Shown: positions 16,640 to 25,895, numbered from the stretch's first letter. The stretch: DNA of 64,000 nucleotides from Chitinophagaceae bacterium (GCA_013140985.1 JABFRU010000042.1:1-64000), one strand, 5' to 3'. Numbers and translations are program-made. Notes: generated from the sequence alone by a model not told the origin.

Positions 16640-16783
16640 AAAAACTAAAAACGAATAACTAATAGTTGTTTATAGTTCCGGGTTTCTCCATGTATTATCA
16701 ATCGCTCATTTTCACTGATCATACTTACCATTCATAACATCTTGTCCTTTCAGGAACTTTTAGTTTTTATCTTTTAGTTATTA
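16640..16783. repeat. Word-like inverted repeat (AACTAAAAACGAATAACTA family)
   Basis: Left arm about 16642-16680 (AAAAACTAAAAACG, ATAACTAATAG, TTTATAGTTCC). Right arm about 16752-16786 (AGGAACTTTTAGTTTTTATC, TTTTAGTTATTATC). A loop of about 70 nt separates them. It lies immediately upstream of the ABC exporter promoter. Confidence 0.7.
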
Positions 16784-16790
16784 TCTGTCC

Positions 16791-16798
16791 TAAATTTG
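16791..16798 (+). promoter_or_regulatory. -7 element TAAATTTG of the ABC exporter gene
   Basis: TAnnTTTG match 26 bp before the TTG start at 16824. It supports the short leader and the non-ATG start, since no ATG lies between. Confidence 0.6.
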
Positions 16799-16823
16799 CT
16801 TCTTCAATCAACAACAACTCTTC

Positions 16824-18596
16824 TTGTCAGCACCCAAAAAAACATTTTTTGATTTTGCTTTGTTGCGGCGGGTATTCCAGTATGCGTCGCCGTACAAAAA
16901 AAAATTCTATTTATCTGTTGTGTTGGCTATAGTGCTGGCCATTATGACACCCATAAGGCCATTGCTGATCAAGTTTACTGTTGATGAATATATAACTCAC
17001 AGCATTGCTTCAATGCTGGTCACTATCACTATTATTCAAATAGGATTGATATTGGTAGAAACGGCTATGCGTTTTCTTTTTTCTTTTACTACCGCTTTGC
17101 TGGGACAATCAGTTGTAAAAGATTTGCGGGTGGCAACATATAGAAAGATAACAGGTCTCAATCTTTCTCAATTTGACAGAACGCCGATAGGTACACTTAC
17201 TACAAGGACGATCAATGATATTGAATCCATCAATGATATTTTCTCAGATGGATTGGTTCCGATCATTGCAGACCTGCTTTCTATTGTCTGTGTGCTGGGA
17301 GTTATGTTCTGGATGGATTGGCAGCTAACGCTTATAGCATTGATCCCTTTCCCCATAATAATAATTGCCACCTGGTATTTTAAAGAAAGTATCAACAAGT
17401 CTTTTTTCAAAGTAAGAAATGCAGTGGCGGCATTGAATGCATTTGTACAGGAACATTTAACAGGTATGCCGGTGGTACAGGCTTTTGCTGCAGAAGATAA
17501 AGAATCCCAAAAATTCAGGAAGATCAACAGGGAGCATCGTAATGCAAATATCAAAGCCATCTTTGCTTATTCTGTTTTTTTCCCAATTGTAGAAATTGTA
17601 TTGGCCTTATCAATTGGTTTAATAGTGTGGTGGACATCCCGGGAAGCATTGAATATCGGGGTAAGCCAGTTTGGAAAAGTGACATCATTTATTCTTTTCA
17701 TGAACTTGTTATTCCGGCCGCTTCGGGTGATAGCGGATAAATTCAACGTATTGCAGATGGGGATCATCGCCAGCGAAAGAGTATTCAAAGTGCTGGATAA
17801 TGACGATTATATAAATAAGGAAGGAAGTTTTGCGCCATCAACGATCAAAGGCAAAATTGATTTTGAAAAAGTATGGTTTGCTTATAATGATGAGAATTAT
17901 GTGTTGAAGGATATTAACTTTTCGATAAAGCCCGGTGAAACCGTGGCAATCGTTGGCCATACCGGTAGCGGCAAAACAAGTATCATCAGTTTATTGAATC
18001 GTTTATATCATATCCAAAAAGGAAGTATTAAAGTGGATGATGTAAATGTGGAAGAGTATAAACTGGAAGCACTGCGGAAAAATATTGGTGTCGTATTGCA
18101 GGATGTGTTTTTGTTCTCCGGTTCGGTGATTGATAATATCACATTACGAAATCCCGATATTTCAAGAGAAAAAGTAATAGAAGCTGCCAATCTGATAGAG
18201 ATGCATGAATTCATTATGCGGTTGCCGGGAGGGTATGATTATAATGTGATGGAAAGAGGAGCCACTTTATCACTGGGCCAACGACAGCTTCTGTCATTTA
18301 TCAGAGCTTTATTGTATAACCCGTCTATTTTAATATTGGACGAAGCCACTTCATCGGTTGATACCGAAAGTGAAATGCTGATCCAGCATGCTATTGATAC
18401 ATTGATAAAAGGGAGAACATCCATTGTTATTGCTCATCGCTTGTCAACCATTCGAAAAGCCAATAAAATTATTGTGCTTGACAAAGGAGAGATCCGGGAA
18501 ATGGGCACTCATGATGAATTAATGTCAAATGGTGGTTATTATCATAAACTTTATCAGCTTCAGTTTGAAAAGCACCAGGCTGTAGGAAGATTTTAG
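16824..18596 (+). CDS. ABC transporter, fused permease/ATPase (MsbA-like)
   Basis: Inner-membrane half-transporter of 590 residues with permease and ATPase in one chain, probably a homodimeric exporter of lipid or drug. Residues about 20-320 contain six membrane helices (ABC type I exporter fold). Residues about 345-585 form the nucleotide-binding domain: Walker A GHTGSGKTS, signature LSLGQRQL (an LSxGQ variant), Walker B ILILDEATS and H-loop IAHRLST. Length is typical of MsbA/LmrA-type proteins. The start is TTG (16824): the frame has no upstream ATG after the TAAATTTG promoter, and MSAPKKTFFDF is a normal N-terminus. Substrate is not predictable from sequence. It stands alone, bounded on both sides by inverted-repeat spacers. 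Confidence 0.9.
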   Translation: MSAPKKTFFDFALLRRVFQYASPYKKKFYLSVVLAIVLAIMTPIRPLLIKFTVDEYITHSIASMLVTITIIQIGLILVETAMRFLFSFTTALLGQSVVKDLRVATYRKITGLNLSQFDRTPIGTLTTRTINDIESINDIFSDGLVPIIADLLSIVCVLGVMFWMDWQLTLIALIPFPIIIIATWYFKESINKSFFKVRNAVAALNAFVQEHLTGMPVVQAFAAEDKESQKFRKINREHRNANIKAIFAYSVFFPIVEIVLALSIGLIVWWTSREALNIGVSQFGKVTSFILFMNLLFRPLRVIADKFNVLQMGIIASERVFKVLDNDDYINKEGSFAPSTIKGKIDFEKVWFAYNDENYVLKDINFSIKPGETVAIVGHTGSGKTSIISLLNRLYHIQKGSIKVDDVNVEEYKLEALRKNIGVVLQDVFLFSGSVIDNITLRNPDISREKVIEAANLIEMHEFIMRLPGGYDYNVMERGATLSLGQRQLLSFIRALLYNPSILILDEATSSVDTESEMLIQHAIDTLIKGRTSIVIAHRLSTIRKANKIIVLDKGEIREMGTHDELMSNGGYYHKLYQLQFEKHQAVGRF

Positions 18597-18686
18597 ATTT
18601 TGGATTTTTGGTTTTAGATTGTTTTATTCAGCCGGGTTGCTTCAGGTACTAAAATCAAAAATCTAACCCCAAAAACCTAAATTGTA
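18592..18686. repeat. Word-like inverted repeat (TTTTAGATTTTGGA family)
   Basis: Left arm about 18592-18628 (TTTTAGATTTTGGATTTTTG, TTTTAGATTG). Right arm about 18649-18685 (TAAAATCAAAAATCTAA, CCCCAAAAACCTAAATTG). It overlaps the last codons of the ABC gene and ends just before the next ATG. A half copy of the same words is at about 49127-49151. Confidence 0.75.
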
Positions 18687-18688
18687 AC

Positions 18689-19603
18689 ATGCGTTTCGTT
18701 TGCGGCCTCTTGTTTTTTCTCTTCACTTCTTTTCATCCTGCCAAAGAAGAAGATCCTTATATAGTTGTATTGGGAATAACGCAGGATGCCGGCTATCCGC
18801 AGATCGGGTGTGATAAGGATTGCTGTAAAAAAGTATATGATAAGGAGACAACCAGGCAGATGGTTTCTTCCATCGCCATTGTTGATCCCGTTTCAAAACA
18901 AAAATGGATCATTGATGCCACGCCTGATCTTTCTGAACAATTGCAAATATTGAATAAGTACCAGGACGGCGATATCACCGGCATTTTTCTTACTCATGCA
19001 CATATAGGCCATTATACCGGTTTGATGTATTTAGGCAGGGAAGCAATGAATGCAAACAAAGTTCCGGTATATGCAATGCCCCGGATGTATGATTTTATAA
19101 AGAACAACGGACCATGGAGTCAACTGGTAACGCTGAATAATATTGAATTGAAAAAATTAAAAGCAGATAGTGTCATTAAATTGAATGAGAGGGTATCTAT
19201 TGAACCCTTGCTTGTGCCGCACCGGGATGAATTTTCAGAAACAGTTGGTTATTTGATAAAGACAGGTACGAGATCGGTTTTATTCATCCCGGATATTGAT
19301 AAATGGAATAAATGGGAGAGAAGCATCGGTGATCTTGTAAAGCAAAACGATTATTTACTGGTTGACGGTACATTTTATAGAGAGGGAGAATTGCCAGGAC
19401 GGAATATGTCAGAAATCCCTCATCCATTTGTTGAAGAAACGATGCGTTTATTTGCCGGTTTTGACACTGCGGATAAAAGAAAGATCTGGTTCATCCATTT
19501 TAATCATACCAACCCATTGATAAGAGTAAAATCCAGGGAATCTAAAGAGGTGAGAGACAAGGGTTTTAATCTCGCAATTCAAGAGCAGGTTCTTCCATTA
19601 TAA
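18689..19603 (+). CDS. PqqB-like metallo-beta-lactamase-fold protein
   Basis: Exported MBL-fold protein of 304 residues with a short signal peptide (LLFFLFTSFHPA). It resembles PqqB-like proteins: an N-terminal core VLGITQDAGYPQIGC, a Cys cluster CDKDCCKK (likely structural metal site) and the atypical metal motif THAHIGHYTGL. In that motif the usual HxHxDH aspartate is replaced by Gly, as in PqqB. Late ligands include VPHRDE and FIHFNHTNP. No other pqq genes are in the window, so it is unlikely to make PQQ here; many Bacteroidota carry such stand-alone copies. Enzymatic activity is uncertain because of the replaced Asp. It lies between two promoters and is probably monocistronic. Confidence 0.8.
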   Translation: MRFVCGLLFFLFTSFHPAKEEDPYIVVLGITQDAGYPQIGCDKDCCKKVYDKETTRQMVSSIAIVDPVSKQKWIIDATPDLSEQLQILNKYQDGDITGIFLTHAHIGHYTGLMYLGREAMNANKVPVYAMPRMYDFIKNNGPWSQLVTLNNIELKKLKADSVIKLNERVSIEPLLVPHRDEFSETVGYLIKTGTRSVLFIPDIDKWNKWERSIGDLVKQNDYLLVDGTFYREGELPGRNMSEIPHPFVEETMRLFAGFDTADKRKIWFIHFNHTNPLIRVKSRESKEVRDKGFNLAIQEQVLPL

Positions 19604-19675
19604 TAAAGTACAAAACCGGCTTTTATTTTCTTTGATATACGGTTTTAAAATCAAGGTTTTTACCCCCCGCCCCCC

Positions 19676-19683
19676 TATCTTTG
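19676..19683 (+). promoter_or_regulatory. -7 element TATCTTTG of the ATP synthase operon
   Basis: Perfect TAnnTTTG match 19 bp before the atpB ATG (19703). It is preceded by a C-rich stretch (about 19663-19675). No clear -33 TTTG at the usual 19-21 bp spacing. Confidence 0.65.
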
Positions 19684-19702
19684 CGGCAAATTTCGGAACG
19701 GT

Positions 19703-20893
19703 ATGACCCTCGGACGATTCAAATCCTTACTGGTAGCGGTTTTCAGCGTATTTTCTTTGCTCATTTTCACCCCAGCCCATGCTGGTCATGGGGATGCTGA
19801 TACAGCAGCCAAAAAAGAAGGATTTAATGCAACAGAGGTCATTTTTGGCCACATCCTCGATGCACATGAGTTCCATTTTTTTGATATCATAAAAAAAGAC
19901 GGGACTAAAAAGCCGGTAACGATTCCTCTTCCTGTTATTCTTTATTCTCCGCAAAGAGGTTTTACAAGTTTCATGTCTTCCAGGTTTCATCATGGTGAGC
20001 ATGATCATGCAGGCTACCGCATATTAACAGAGGCGAATATTGCTAAGATGGTAGCAGCCGGTGAAGCAGATGCAAAAAAGGATGGACTACATCCCGGTAA
20101 AATTATTCCCGTAACAACCGATGGGAAATGGGACCGTTCTGTAAAAGTTTACGATGTATCACTTACAAGAAATGTTGTGCAGATGATCCTTGCATTGAGC
20201 ATACTGGTTTGGATCATGCTGGTGATCGCAAAAAGATATAGAAGAGGAGAAGGAGTGAACACAGCGCCCAAAGGAGTTCAAAATTTGATTGAACCTGTTA
20301 TCACATTTGTAAGAGATGAAGTAGCAAAACCAAATCTCGGGAACAAATATGAAAAATACCTCCCTTACATACTAACTGTTTTCTTTTTCATTTTGATCAA
20401 TAATATTTTTGGATTGATACCGGGTACAGCAAATGTTACTGGTAACATTGCATTTACTGTTGTACTGGGGCTTATTTCATTTGTTGTTATTCTTTTCAGC
20501 TCCAATAAACATTATTGGGGACATATCATTAATCCTCCCGGTGTACCGGGTTGGGTTAAAGTGATCCTGGTGCCAGTGGAGATACTGAGTGTGTTTATCA
20601 AACCGTTTGCATTGATCATACGACTTTTTGCCAACATGGTGGCCGGGCATATCATTATTATATGCCTGATATCACTGATCTTCATTTTCGCAGGTTTGAA
20701 TGTGTATGCAGGTTGGGGAACATCGGTGTTCTCTATCGCATTTACCATTTTCATTTATTTCATTGAGATATTGGTAGCCTTTATCCAGGCTTTCATTTTC
20801 TCAATGCTGACAGCAGTGTTCGTGGGACAGGCATTTGAAACGGGTCATCATGGCGGCGATGCACATGAACATGATGATGCCGTAATAGTATAG
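19703..20893 (+). CDS. atpB: ATP synthase F0 subunit a
   Basis: Membrane subunit a of F-type ATP synthase, which forms the proton path with the c-ring. It is 396 residues long, longer than E. coli AtpB because of the N-terminal extension usual in Bacteroidota. That extension has a signal-like hydrophobic segment followed by a His/Asp-rich periplasmic region (residues about 27-150, with FHHGEHDHAGY). The essential Arg is in IIRLFANMVAGHI and the last helices contain EILVAFIQAFIFSML. First gene of atpB-E-F-H-A, 37 bp before atpE, with a good promoter upstream. Firm identification. Confidence 0.97.
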   Translation: MTLGRFKSLLVAVFSVFSLLIFTPAHAGHGDADTAAKKEGFNATEVIFGHILDAHEFHFFDIIKKDGTKKPVTIPLPVILYSPQRGFTSFMSSRFHHGEHDHAGYRILTEANIAKMVAAGEADAKKDGLHPGKIIPVTTDGKWDRSVKVYDVSLTRNVVQMILALSILVWIMLVIAKRYRRGEGVNTAPKGVQNLIEPVITFVRDEVAKPNLGNKYEKYLPYILTVFFFILINNIFGLIPGTANVTGNIAFTVVLGLISFVVILFSSNKHYWGHIINPPGVPGWVKVILVPVEILSVFIKPFALIIRLFANMVAGHIIIICLISLIFIFAGLNVYAGWGTSVFSIAFTIFIYFIEILVAFIQAFIFSMLTAVFVGQAFETGHHGGDAHEHDDAVIV

Positions 20894-20918
20894 TATAGGA
20901 TAGTTTTATTCATTATAA

Positions 20919-21179
<261 letters not shown>

Positions 21180-21190
21180 GAAACACTTTT

Positions 21191-21223
21191 ACTGCATCCA
21201 AAGCACAGGGCGGAGGATGCAGT
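21191..21223 (+). promoter_or_regulatory. Intercistronic hairpin atpE-atpF
   Basis: Perfect 9-bp stem ACTGCATCC (21191-21199) with GGATGCAGT (21215-21223), 15-nt loop, no T-run. It is 12 bp after the atpE stop. It could stabilise or process the mRNA so that the c subunit is made in excess; that role is inference. Confidence 0.5.
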
Positions 21224-21230
21224 ATTTAAA

Positions 21231-21297
21231 TGAAATCACAAAAGCCAAATCCCAAATCACAAATTGGAATTTGGAATCTCTAATCTGGAATTTTATA
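21231..21297. repeat. Word-like inverted repeat (CCCAAATCACAAATT family), atpE-atpF
   Basis: Left words AAATCCCAAATCACAAATT face right words GGAATTTGGAATCTC and TAATCTGGAATTTT. The motif differs from the repeats in the next two spacers of the same operon. Confidence 0.65.
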
Positions 21298-21301
21298 ATA
21301 T

Positions 21302-21799
21302 ATGCACCCGCTGCTCAAACCTGAATTCGGATTGCTGATATGGACATTGGTCGCTTTCCTTATCGTTTTTTTCATCCTGAAAAAATTTGCCTGGCCTGCC
21401 ATCATTAAAGGATTGAAAGACCGCCAGCAGTCTATTGCCAGTTCATTGGAAACTGCTGAAAGAGTAAGAGCCGAAATGGCTCAACTGAAAAATGAGAATG
21501 AAGCATTGCTGGCAAAAGCAAGAGAAGAAAGAGCTTTGTTGCTGAAAGAAGCAAGAGAAACAAAAGACCGCATCATTAACGAAGCAAAAGATGCTGCTAA
21601 GACAGAGGCCAATAAAATCATTCTCGAAGCCCAGGCTGCCATCAATGTACAGAAGATGGCTGCACTGATAGATGTAAAGAACCAGGTGGGTAAGATGGTG
21701 ATAGAAGTGAGTGAAAAAGTTTTGAGAAGAGAGTTGGCCGATAAAAAAGACCAGGAAACTCATATCAGGACAATGGTTGATGATGTAAAATTAAACTAA
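21302..21799 (+). CDS. atpF: ATP synthase F0 subunit b
   Basis: Peripheral-stalk subunit of 165 residues. One N-terminal membrane helix (about residues 8-28, LLIWTLVAFLIVFFILKKF) is followed by a long charged coiled coil rich in Ala, Glu, Lys and Arg, as in all b subunits. It links subunit a to delta/alpha. The length matches the family. It lies in the order E-F-H. Spacers of 122 and 88 bp on either side are larger than usual for this operon and are filled with inverted repeats. Confidence 0.95.
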   Translation: MHPLLKPEFGLLIWTLVAFLIVFFILKKFAWPAIIKGLKDRQQSIASSLETAERVRAEMAQLKNENEALLAKAREERALLLKEARETKDRIINEAKDAAKTEANKIILEAQAAINVQKMAALIDVKNQVGKMVIEVSEKVLRRELADKKDQETHIRTMVDDVKLN

Positions 21800-21876
21800 T
21801 GTGTAAATGTGAAGATGTGTGAATGTGCAAACGAGCGGATCTTTAATTTTCACATTTACACACTCCCACATTTCCT
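21800..21876. repeat. Word-like inverted repeat (GTGTAAATGTGAAG family), atpF-atpH
   Basis: Left arm TGTGTAAATGTGAAGATGTG and TGAATGTG. Right arm TTTTCACATTTACACACTC and CCACATTTCC. Same word family as the PiT-DUF47 spacer (1675-1766). Confidence 0.75.
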
Positions 21877-21887
21877 AATTATAAAAT

Positions 21888-22451
21888 ATGCCAAATCCCC
21901 GTTTAGCAACCCGATACGCCAAATCACTAATGGGTATTGCCATTGAAAAAGGGCAGTTGGAAAAAGTATTTGCTGATATGCAATGGCTGCAGGCTGTTTG
22001 CAAAAGCAACAAAGATTTTGTAGCGCTGCTCCGCAGTCCAATTATCAAAGGCGATAAGAAAATAAAGATTCTTGAAGCAGTGACTGCGGGTAAGCTGGGT
22101 GAGCTTACCTCTTTGTTCAATAAGCTGCTGATCAACAAAAGCCGTGAAAGTTACCTGCCTGAGATTGCTTCAGCATTCATTAATCAATACAAAGAGCATA
22201 AAGGAATTTATACCGTAAAATTGACAACAGCTGTTCCACTGAGTGAAGAATTAAAGAATGAGATAGTGAAACACATGAAAGAGAACAGCGACATGCATAA
22301 TATTGAACTGGAAACAACAGTAAACGATAAGCTGATCGGTGGGTTTGTATTGCAGGCAGGAGATAAATTAATTGATGGGAGTATTTTATACGATCTGCAA
22401 ACAATAGCAAGGCAGTTTGAGAACAATGATTTTATTTATAAAGTAAGATAA
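21888..22451 (+). CDS. atpH: ATP synthase F1 subunit delta
   Basis: Soluble delta subunit (OSCP homologue, 187 residues), which joins the peripheral stalk to the top of the alpha/beta hexamer. It begins with the usual [16 protein letters not shown] and has the C-terminal beta region with [22 protein letters not shown], highly characteristic of delta/OSCP. It lies between atpF and atpA in conserved order. A short repeat-like spacer follows. Confidence 0.95.
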   Translation: MPNPRLATRYAKSLMGIAIEKGQLEKVFADMQWLQAVCKSNKDFVALLRSPIIKGDKKIKILEAVTAGKLGELTSLFNKLLINKSRESYLPEIASAFINQYKEHKGIYTVKLTTAVPLSEELKNEIVKHMKENSDMHNIELETTVNDKLIGGFVLQAGDKLIDGSILYDLQTIARQFENNDFIYKVR

Positions 22452-22489
22452 AAGCTAACAGCTTATTGCTATTAGCTGAAGTAAACACA
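22450..22489. repeat. Short word-like palindrome (AGCTAACAGCTTATTG), atpH-atpA
   Basis: AAAGCTAACAGC and GCTATTAGCTGAAG form a short imperfect hairpin in the 56-bp spacer. It is the third consecutive ATP synthase spacer with such a structure, and again a different word. Confidence 0.5.
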
Positions 22490-22507
22490 AACGACAAAAA
22501 TATAAAT

Positions 22508-24088
22508 ATGGCAGAGATTAAACCGGATGAAATATCAGCGATACTGCGCCAGCAGTTAAGCAACTTCAATGCATCGGCCGACCTGGAAGAAGTAGGAACG
22601 GTGTTGCAGATAGGGGATGGAATTGCACGGGTATATGGCCTGGGCAATGTCCGCTATGGAGAACTGGTAGAATTTGAAAATGGAGTAAGAGCTATTGCGT
22701 TGAACCTTGAAGAAGATAATGTGGGTGTGGTATTGATGGGTGAAACAGGAAAAATTGAAGAAGGCGCTAAAGTTCGTCGTACCGGACAGATCGCTTCTAT
22801 CAGAGTTGGAGAAGGAATGGTTGGTCGTGTTGTAAATACGTTGGGTGAACCTATTGATGGTAAAGGTCCCATCACTGGCGAACGTTATGAAATGCCGCTC
22901 GAAAGAAAAGCTCCGGGTGTAATTTTCCGTGAGCCGGTAAAAGAACCATTGCAGACAGGTATCAAAGCCATTGATGCGATGATCCCTATCGGTCGTGGAC
23001 AAAGAGAATTAGTGATTGGTGACCGCCAGACTGGTAAGACAGCAATTTGTATTGACACTATTATCAATCAAAAAGAATTTTACGCAGCAGGCAAACCAGT
23101 TTATTGCATATATGTAGCCATCGGACAGAAAGCATCTACCATTGCTGGTGTGATGAAAACATTGCAGGATGCAGGTGCGATGGAGTATACAACTATTGTT
23201 GCAGCTTCTGCAAGTGATCCTGCCCCGCTTCAGTTCTATGCTCCGTTTGCGGGCGCTGCAATCGGGGAATTTTTCCGTGATACCGGGCGGCCTGCGTTGA
23301 TCATCTATGATGATCTTTCAAAACAAGCGGTAGCTTATCGTGAAGTATCATTATTACTTCGTCGTCCTCCCGGTCGTGAAGCTTACCCGGGTGATGTATT
23401 CTATTTGCATAGCCGTTTATTGGAAAGAGCTGCTAAAATTATCAGCGATGATAAAGTTGCAAAGAATATGAATGATGTTCCGGATAGTATCAAGCATTTG
23501 GTGAAAGGTGGCGGATCATTGACAGCTCTTCCTATTATCGAAACACAAGCCGGTGACGTATCAGCTTATATCCCTACAAACGTAATTTCTATTACCGACG
23601 GACAGATTTTCCTTGAAGGTAACTTGTTCAATGCAGGTATCCGTCCTGCAATTAACGTTGGTATTTCTGTAAGCCGTGTGGGGGGTAATGCACAGATCAA
23701 ATCAATGAAGAAAGTTGCCGGTACGTTGAAATTGGACCAGGCACTTTACCGTGAGCTGGAAGCATTCTCCAAATTCGGTGGTGACCTGGATGCCGCTACA
23801 AAATCTGTAATTGATAAAGGTGCCCGCAATGTGGAGATCCTGAAACAACCTCAGTACACACCATTTGCTGTAGAAAAACAAGTGGCTATTATTTATCTTG
23901 GAACAAATGGTTTGATAAAAGATGTTCCGGTAAGAAGAGTAAAGGAATTCGAAGATCATTTCTTATTGGAAATGGAGAACAGGTTACCTGAAGTAATGGC
24001 TGAATTCAAGAAAGGAAATCTTCCCGAAGACGGAATTAAGAAGATGGTGCAACTCGCAAATGAAATAACCCCACAGTATAAAGCTTAA
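22508..24088 (+). CDS. atpA: ATP synthase F1 subunit alpha
   Basis: Non-catalytic nucleotide-binding subunit of the F1 head, 526 residues. Start chosen at ATG 22508 ([17 protein letters not shown]); an upstream in-frame extension lies in the repeat spacer. P-loop [25 protein letters not shown] and the alpha-specific signature [14 protein letters not shown] are present. Last gene of the operon: a terminator follows 22 bp after the stop and there is no atpG, although gamma normally follows alpha in Bacteroidota. atpD and atpC are normally elsewhere in this phylum. Confidence 0.98.
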   Translation: MAEIKPDEISAILRQQLSNFNASADLEEVGTVLQIGDGIARVYGLGNVRYGELVEFENGVRAIALNLEEDNVGVVLMGETGKIEEGAKVRRTGQIASIRVGEGMVGRVVNTLGEPIDGKGPITGERYEMPLERKAPGVIFREPVKEPLQTGIKAIDAMIPIGRGQRELVIGDRQTGKTAICIDTIINQKEFYAAGKPVYCIYVAIGQKASTIAGVMKTLQDAGAMEYTTIVAASASDPAPLQFYAPFAGAAIGEFFRDTGRPALIIYDDLSKQAVAYREVSLLLRRPPGREAYPGDVFYLHSRLLERAAKIISDDKVAKNMNDVPDSIKHLVKGGGSLTALPIIETQAGDVSAYIPTNVISITDGQIFLEGNLFNAGIRPAINVGISVSRVGGNAQIKSMKKVAGTLKLDQALYRELEAFSKFGGDLDAATKSVIDKGARNVEILKQPQYTPFAVEKQVAIIYLGTNGLIKDVPVRRVKEFEDHFLLEMENRLPEVMAEFKKGNLPEDGIKKMVQLANEITPQYKA

Positions 24089-24110
24089 TTGATCCTGCTT
24101 AATATAGAGT

Positions 24111-24145
24111 AAAGCGGTTGATTGAAAGATCAGCCGCTTTTTTTT
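24111..24145 (+). terminator. Intrinsic terminator of the ATP synthase operon
   Basis: AAAGCGGTTGAT (24111-24122) pairs with ATCAGCCGCTTT (24129-24140) with one G-T pair, loop TGAAAG, followed by a T-run. It closes the operon directly after atpA. Confidence 0.9.
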
Positions 24146-24284
24146 GTGATATCTACTTGAAAAATAAATAGTGATTCTACTATGAGCTCGTCAGCAAATA
24201 TTTTGCAGATTATTGATTTTCATATGACATCGTAAAACTACTGCAGTAAATACGGAAATAATTGCGAAAAACTTCTTGAAAAGC

Positions 24285-24315
24285 TTGCAAGTAAAAAACC
24301 TGCGTATTATGTTTG
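24285..24315 (+). promoter_or_regulatory. Bacteroidota-type promoter (TTG, 20 bp, TATGTTTG)
   Basis: TTG at 24285-24287 and TATGTTTG at 24308-24315 are separated by 20 bp, a consensus -33/-7 pair. The next gene starts about 200 bp downstream, giving a long 5' leader. The stretch from 24146 to 24284 holds nothing I recognise. Confidence 0.65.
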
Positions 24316-24472
24316 TATCAGAATCGAACGATCCCTTAGAAAACAACGTAATCCGACCAATGAAACAAACTCTACCTATTACGGGATATTACTTCCCGGT
24401 GTGTTTCAAAAAATACAAGTCGGTTTTCATTGCCTTCAAAGGATACTAAGATTCGAAGTAGAATAGATATCC

Positions 24473-24498
24473 TAAGATTAAACTGGAACTTAATCTTA
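24473..24498 (+). promoter_or_regulatory. Leader hairpin just before a T9SS protein gene
   Basis: TAAGATTAA (24473-24481) pairs perfectly with TTAATCTTA (24490-24498), loop of 8, 19 bp before the ATG. It is part of an approximately 195-nt leader and could affect translation or mRNA stability. Confidence 0.4.
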
Positions 24499-24517
24499 AC
24501 CCCCAAAAGTGAAAACG

Positions 24518-25795
24518 ATGAAAACATTTGTACCCTTTAAGAAAAGTATTTTAAAATTCTCATTCTTTGCAGCAACAGTATTATGTACTTCTGTTGCAAA
24601 TAGTCAGTCAGTACCCTCGCTTAAATTTGACAATCCGGTATTGCAATCAGGAACTGCTTTACAGGCAGGTGCCACATATTTATTCTCAAATGTTCAGAAT
24701 AATGTTGATGCTGTAGTGAGTATTGATAGCCTTATAAATGGCGCTAAAATAAATAAGATTGATGACAACTCAAATGGTTTGGGTTATAAAGACGCTTTTC
24801 AGCCAGCAGTACAAAGCGGTGGTGTGATTGGAATGTCGTACGCTGTATTCACCATAAAATTTTATATACATAATACAACTACAACGCAGGCAATAGCAGC
24901 ACTGAATGCCACATCACTTGACCTGGATGGAAATAGTACCTTAAAGGAGTTTAGCCGTGTAAACGTTGGTAATGGAGGTTTAGTAAGTTATCTCACATCA
25001 ACACTCGACATTTCAGTTCTACCTATATTAAACGGCGACTTCATGGCGCAGAATGTTTTGGGTATCGAGCGAAATGGTATTGATACATCTGCATTGGCCA
25101 ATATGTTTACGGCCAGCAACACAAATATTTCCTCTTTTACTATCAAGTTTGGTACACTTACAGTAACGCCGAGCTCCTCTGTAAGACAATTCAGTATGTA
25201 CATGAAGCCGTTCAATTATGTTTCACCCACTCTTCCTGTTAAATTATCCTCTTTTACAGCCACATTAAACAAGAATGATAAAGTTGACCTGAGGTGGTCC
25301 ACTGCCAGCGAGATCAACACAAGTCATTTTGTAGTAGAAAGAAGTACAGATGGCAATAATTATGGCGAAGCCGGTGTTGTATTTGCGTATGGTAATGCTA
25401 CTGATAACACGAATTATATTTTTCCAGATAACCTATCCGGCGTAACTGCACCAATCGTTTATTACAGGCTTCGTTCTGTTGATGTGGATGGTAAGGGCCA
25501 ATACTCTGAAACCCGCATGGTTAGATTAAGTAAACAATCTGATGCTAACATATCCATACTTGCTTTTCCCAATCCTGTTACAAATGAATTGCGTATTGGT
25601 ATTCCGAATGAGTGGCAGAATAAAAAAGTAATATATGAAGTTTTGAATATGAGTGGCCAGGTAACGCAAAAGACAGAAGCTGCAAGCGGCAGCCAGATCG
25701 AGACAATCAATGTAGCTAACCTTGCCCGTGGATTCTATATGGTAAGAGTAAGTTGCGAAGGCCAAGCAGCTCAGCAAAAAATTGTAAAACAATAA
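24518..25795 (+). CDS. Secreted protein with T9SS C-terminal sorting domain
   Basis: 425-residue protein with an N-terminal signal peptide (FFAATVLCTSVANSQ) and a type A T9SS sorting tail over the last 80 residues (ISILAFPNPVTNELRIGI, then GFYMVRVSCEGQ and final KIVKQ). It should be exported through Sec and then translocated and anchored or released at the surface. The central part is Asn/Thr-rich and strand-like. The region before the tail (LPVKLSSFTATLNKNDKVDL to the RLRSVDVDGKG segment) is the fibronectin-like linker typical of these cargos. No catalytic motif was recognised. ATG 24518 is preferred over an upstream in-frame GTG at 24509. It is monocistronic, with a promoter upstream and a terminator downstream. 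Confidence 0.8.
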   Translation: MKTFVPFKKSILKFSFFAATVLCTSVANSQSVPSLKFDNPVLQSGTALQAGATYLFSNVQNNVDAVVSIDSLINGAKINKIDDNSNGLGYKDAFQPAVQSGGVIGMSYAVFTIKFYIHNTTTTQAIAALNATSLDLDGNSTLKEFSRVNVGNGGLVSYLTSTLDISVLPILNGDFMAQNVLGIERNGIDTSALANMFTASNTNISSFTIKFGTLTVTPSSSVRQFSMYMKPFNYVSPTLPVKLSSFTATLNKNDKVDLRWSTASEINTSHFVVERSTDGNNYGEAGVVFAYGNATDNTNYIFPDNLSGVTAPIVYYRLRSVDVDGKGQYSETRMVRLSKQSDANISILAFPNPVTNELRIGIPNEWQNKKVIYEVLNMSGQVTQKTEAASGSQIETINVANLARGFYMVRVSCEGQAAQQKIVKQ

Positions 25796-25820
25796 TCAGA
25801 TATTTTTGAATAGGGGTTCC

Positions 25821-25851
25821 AGCCGTCCTGCATATGCGGGACGGTTTTTTT
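25821..25851 (+). terminator. Intrinsic terminator
   Basis: CCGTCCTGC (25823-25831) pairs with GCGGGACGG (25836-25844), with T7 after it. It ends the T9SS protein transcript. Confidence 0.85.
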
Positions 25852-25863
25852 AGTAAAAATAAA

Positions 25864-25895
25864 TTTGGTTTATAAAATAAACTACTTTACGTTTG
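25864..25895 (+). promoter_or_regulatory. Bacteroidota-type promoter (TTTG, 20 bp, TACGTTTG)
   Basis: TTTG at 25864-25867 and TACGTTTG at 25888-25895 are separated by 20 bp, the clearest consensus promoter in the window. It drives the TonB receptor operon starting at 25915. Confidence 0.75.

Noticed and set aside
22556-23002. Leftward open frame of 148 codons inside atpA
   Set aside because: Antisense to a highly conserved gene; composition reflects atpA codons.
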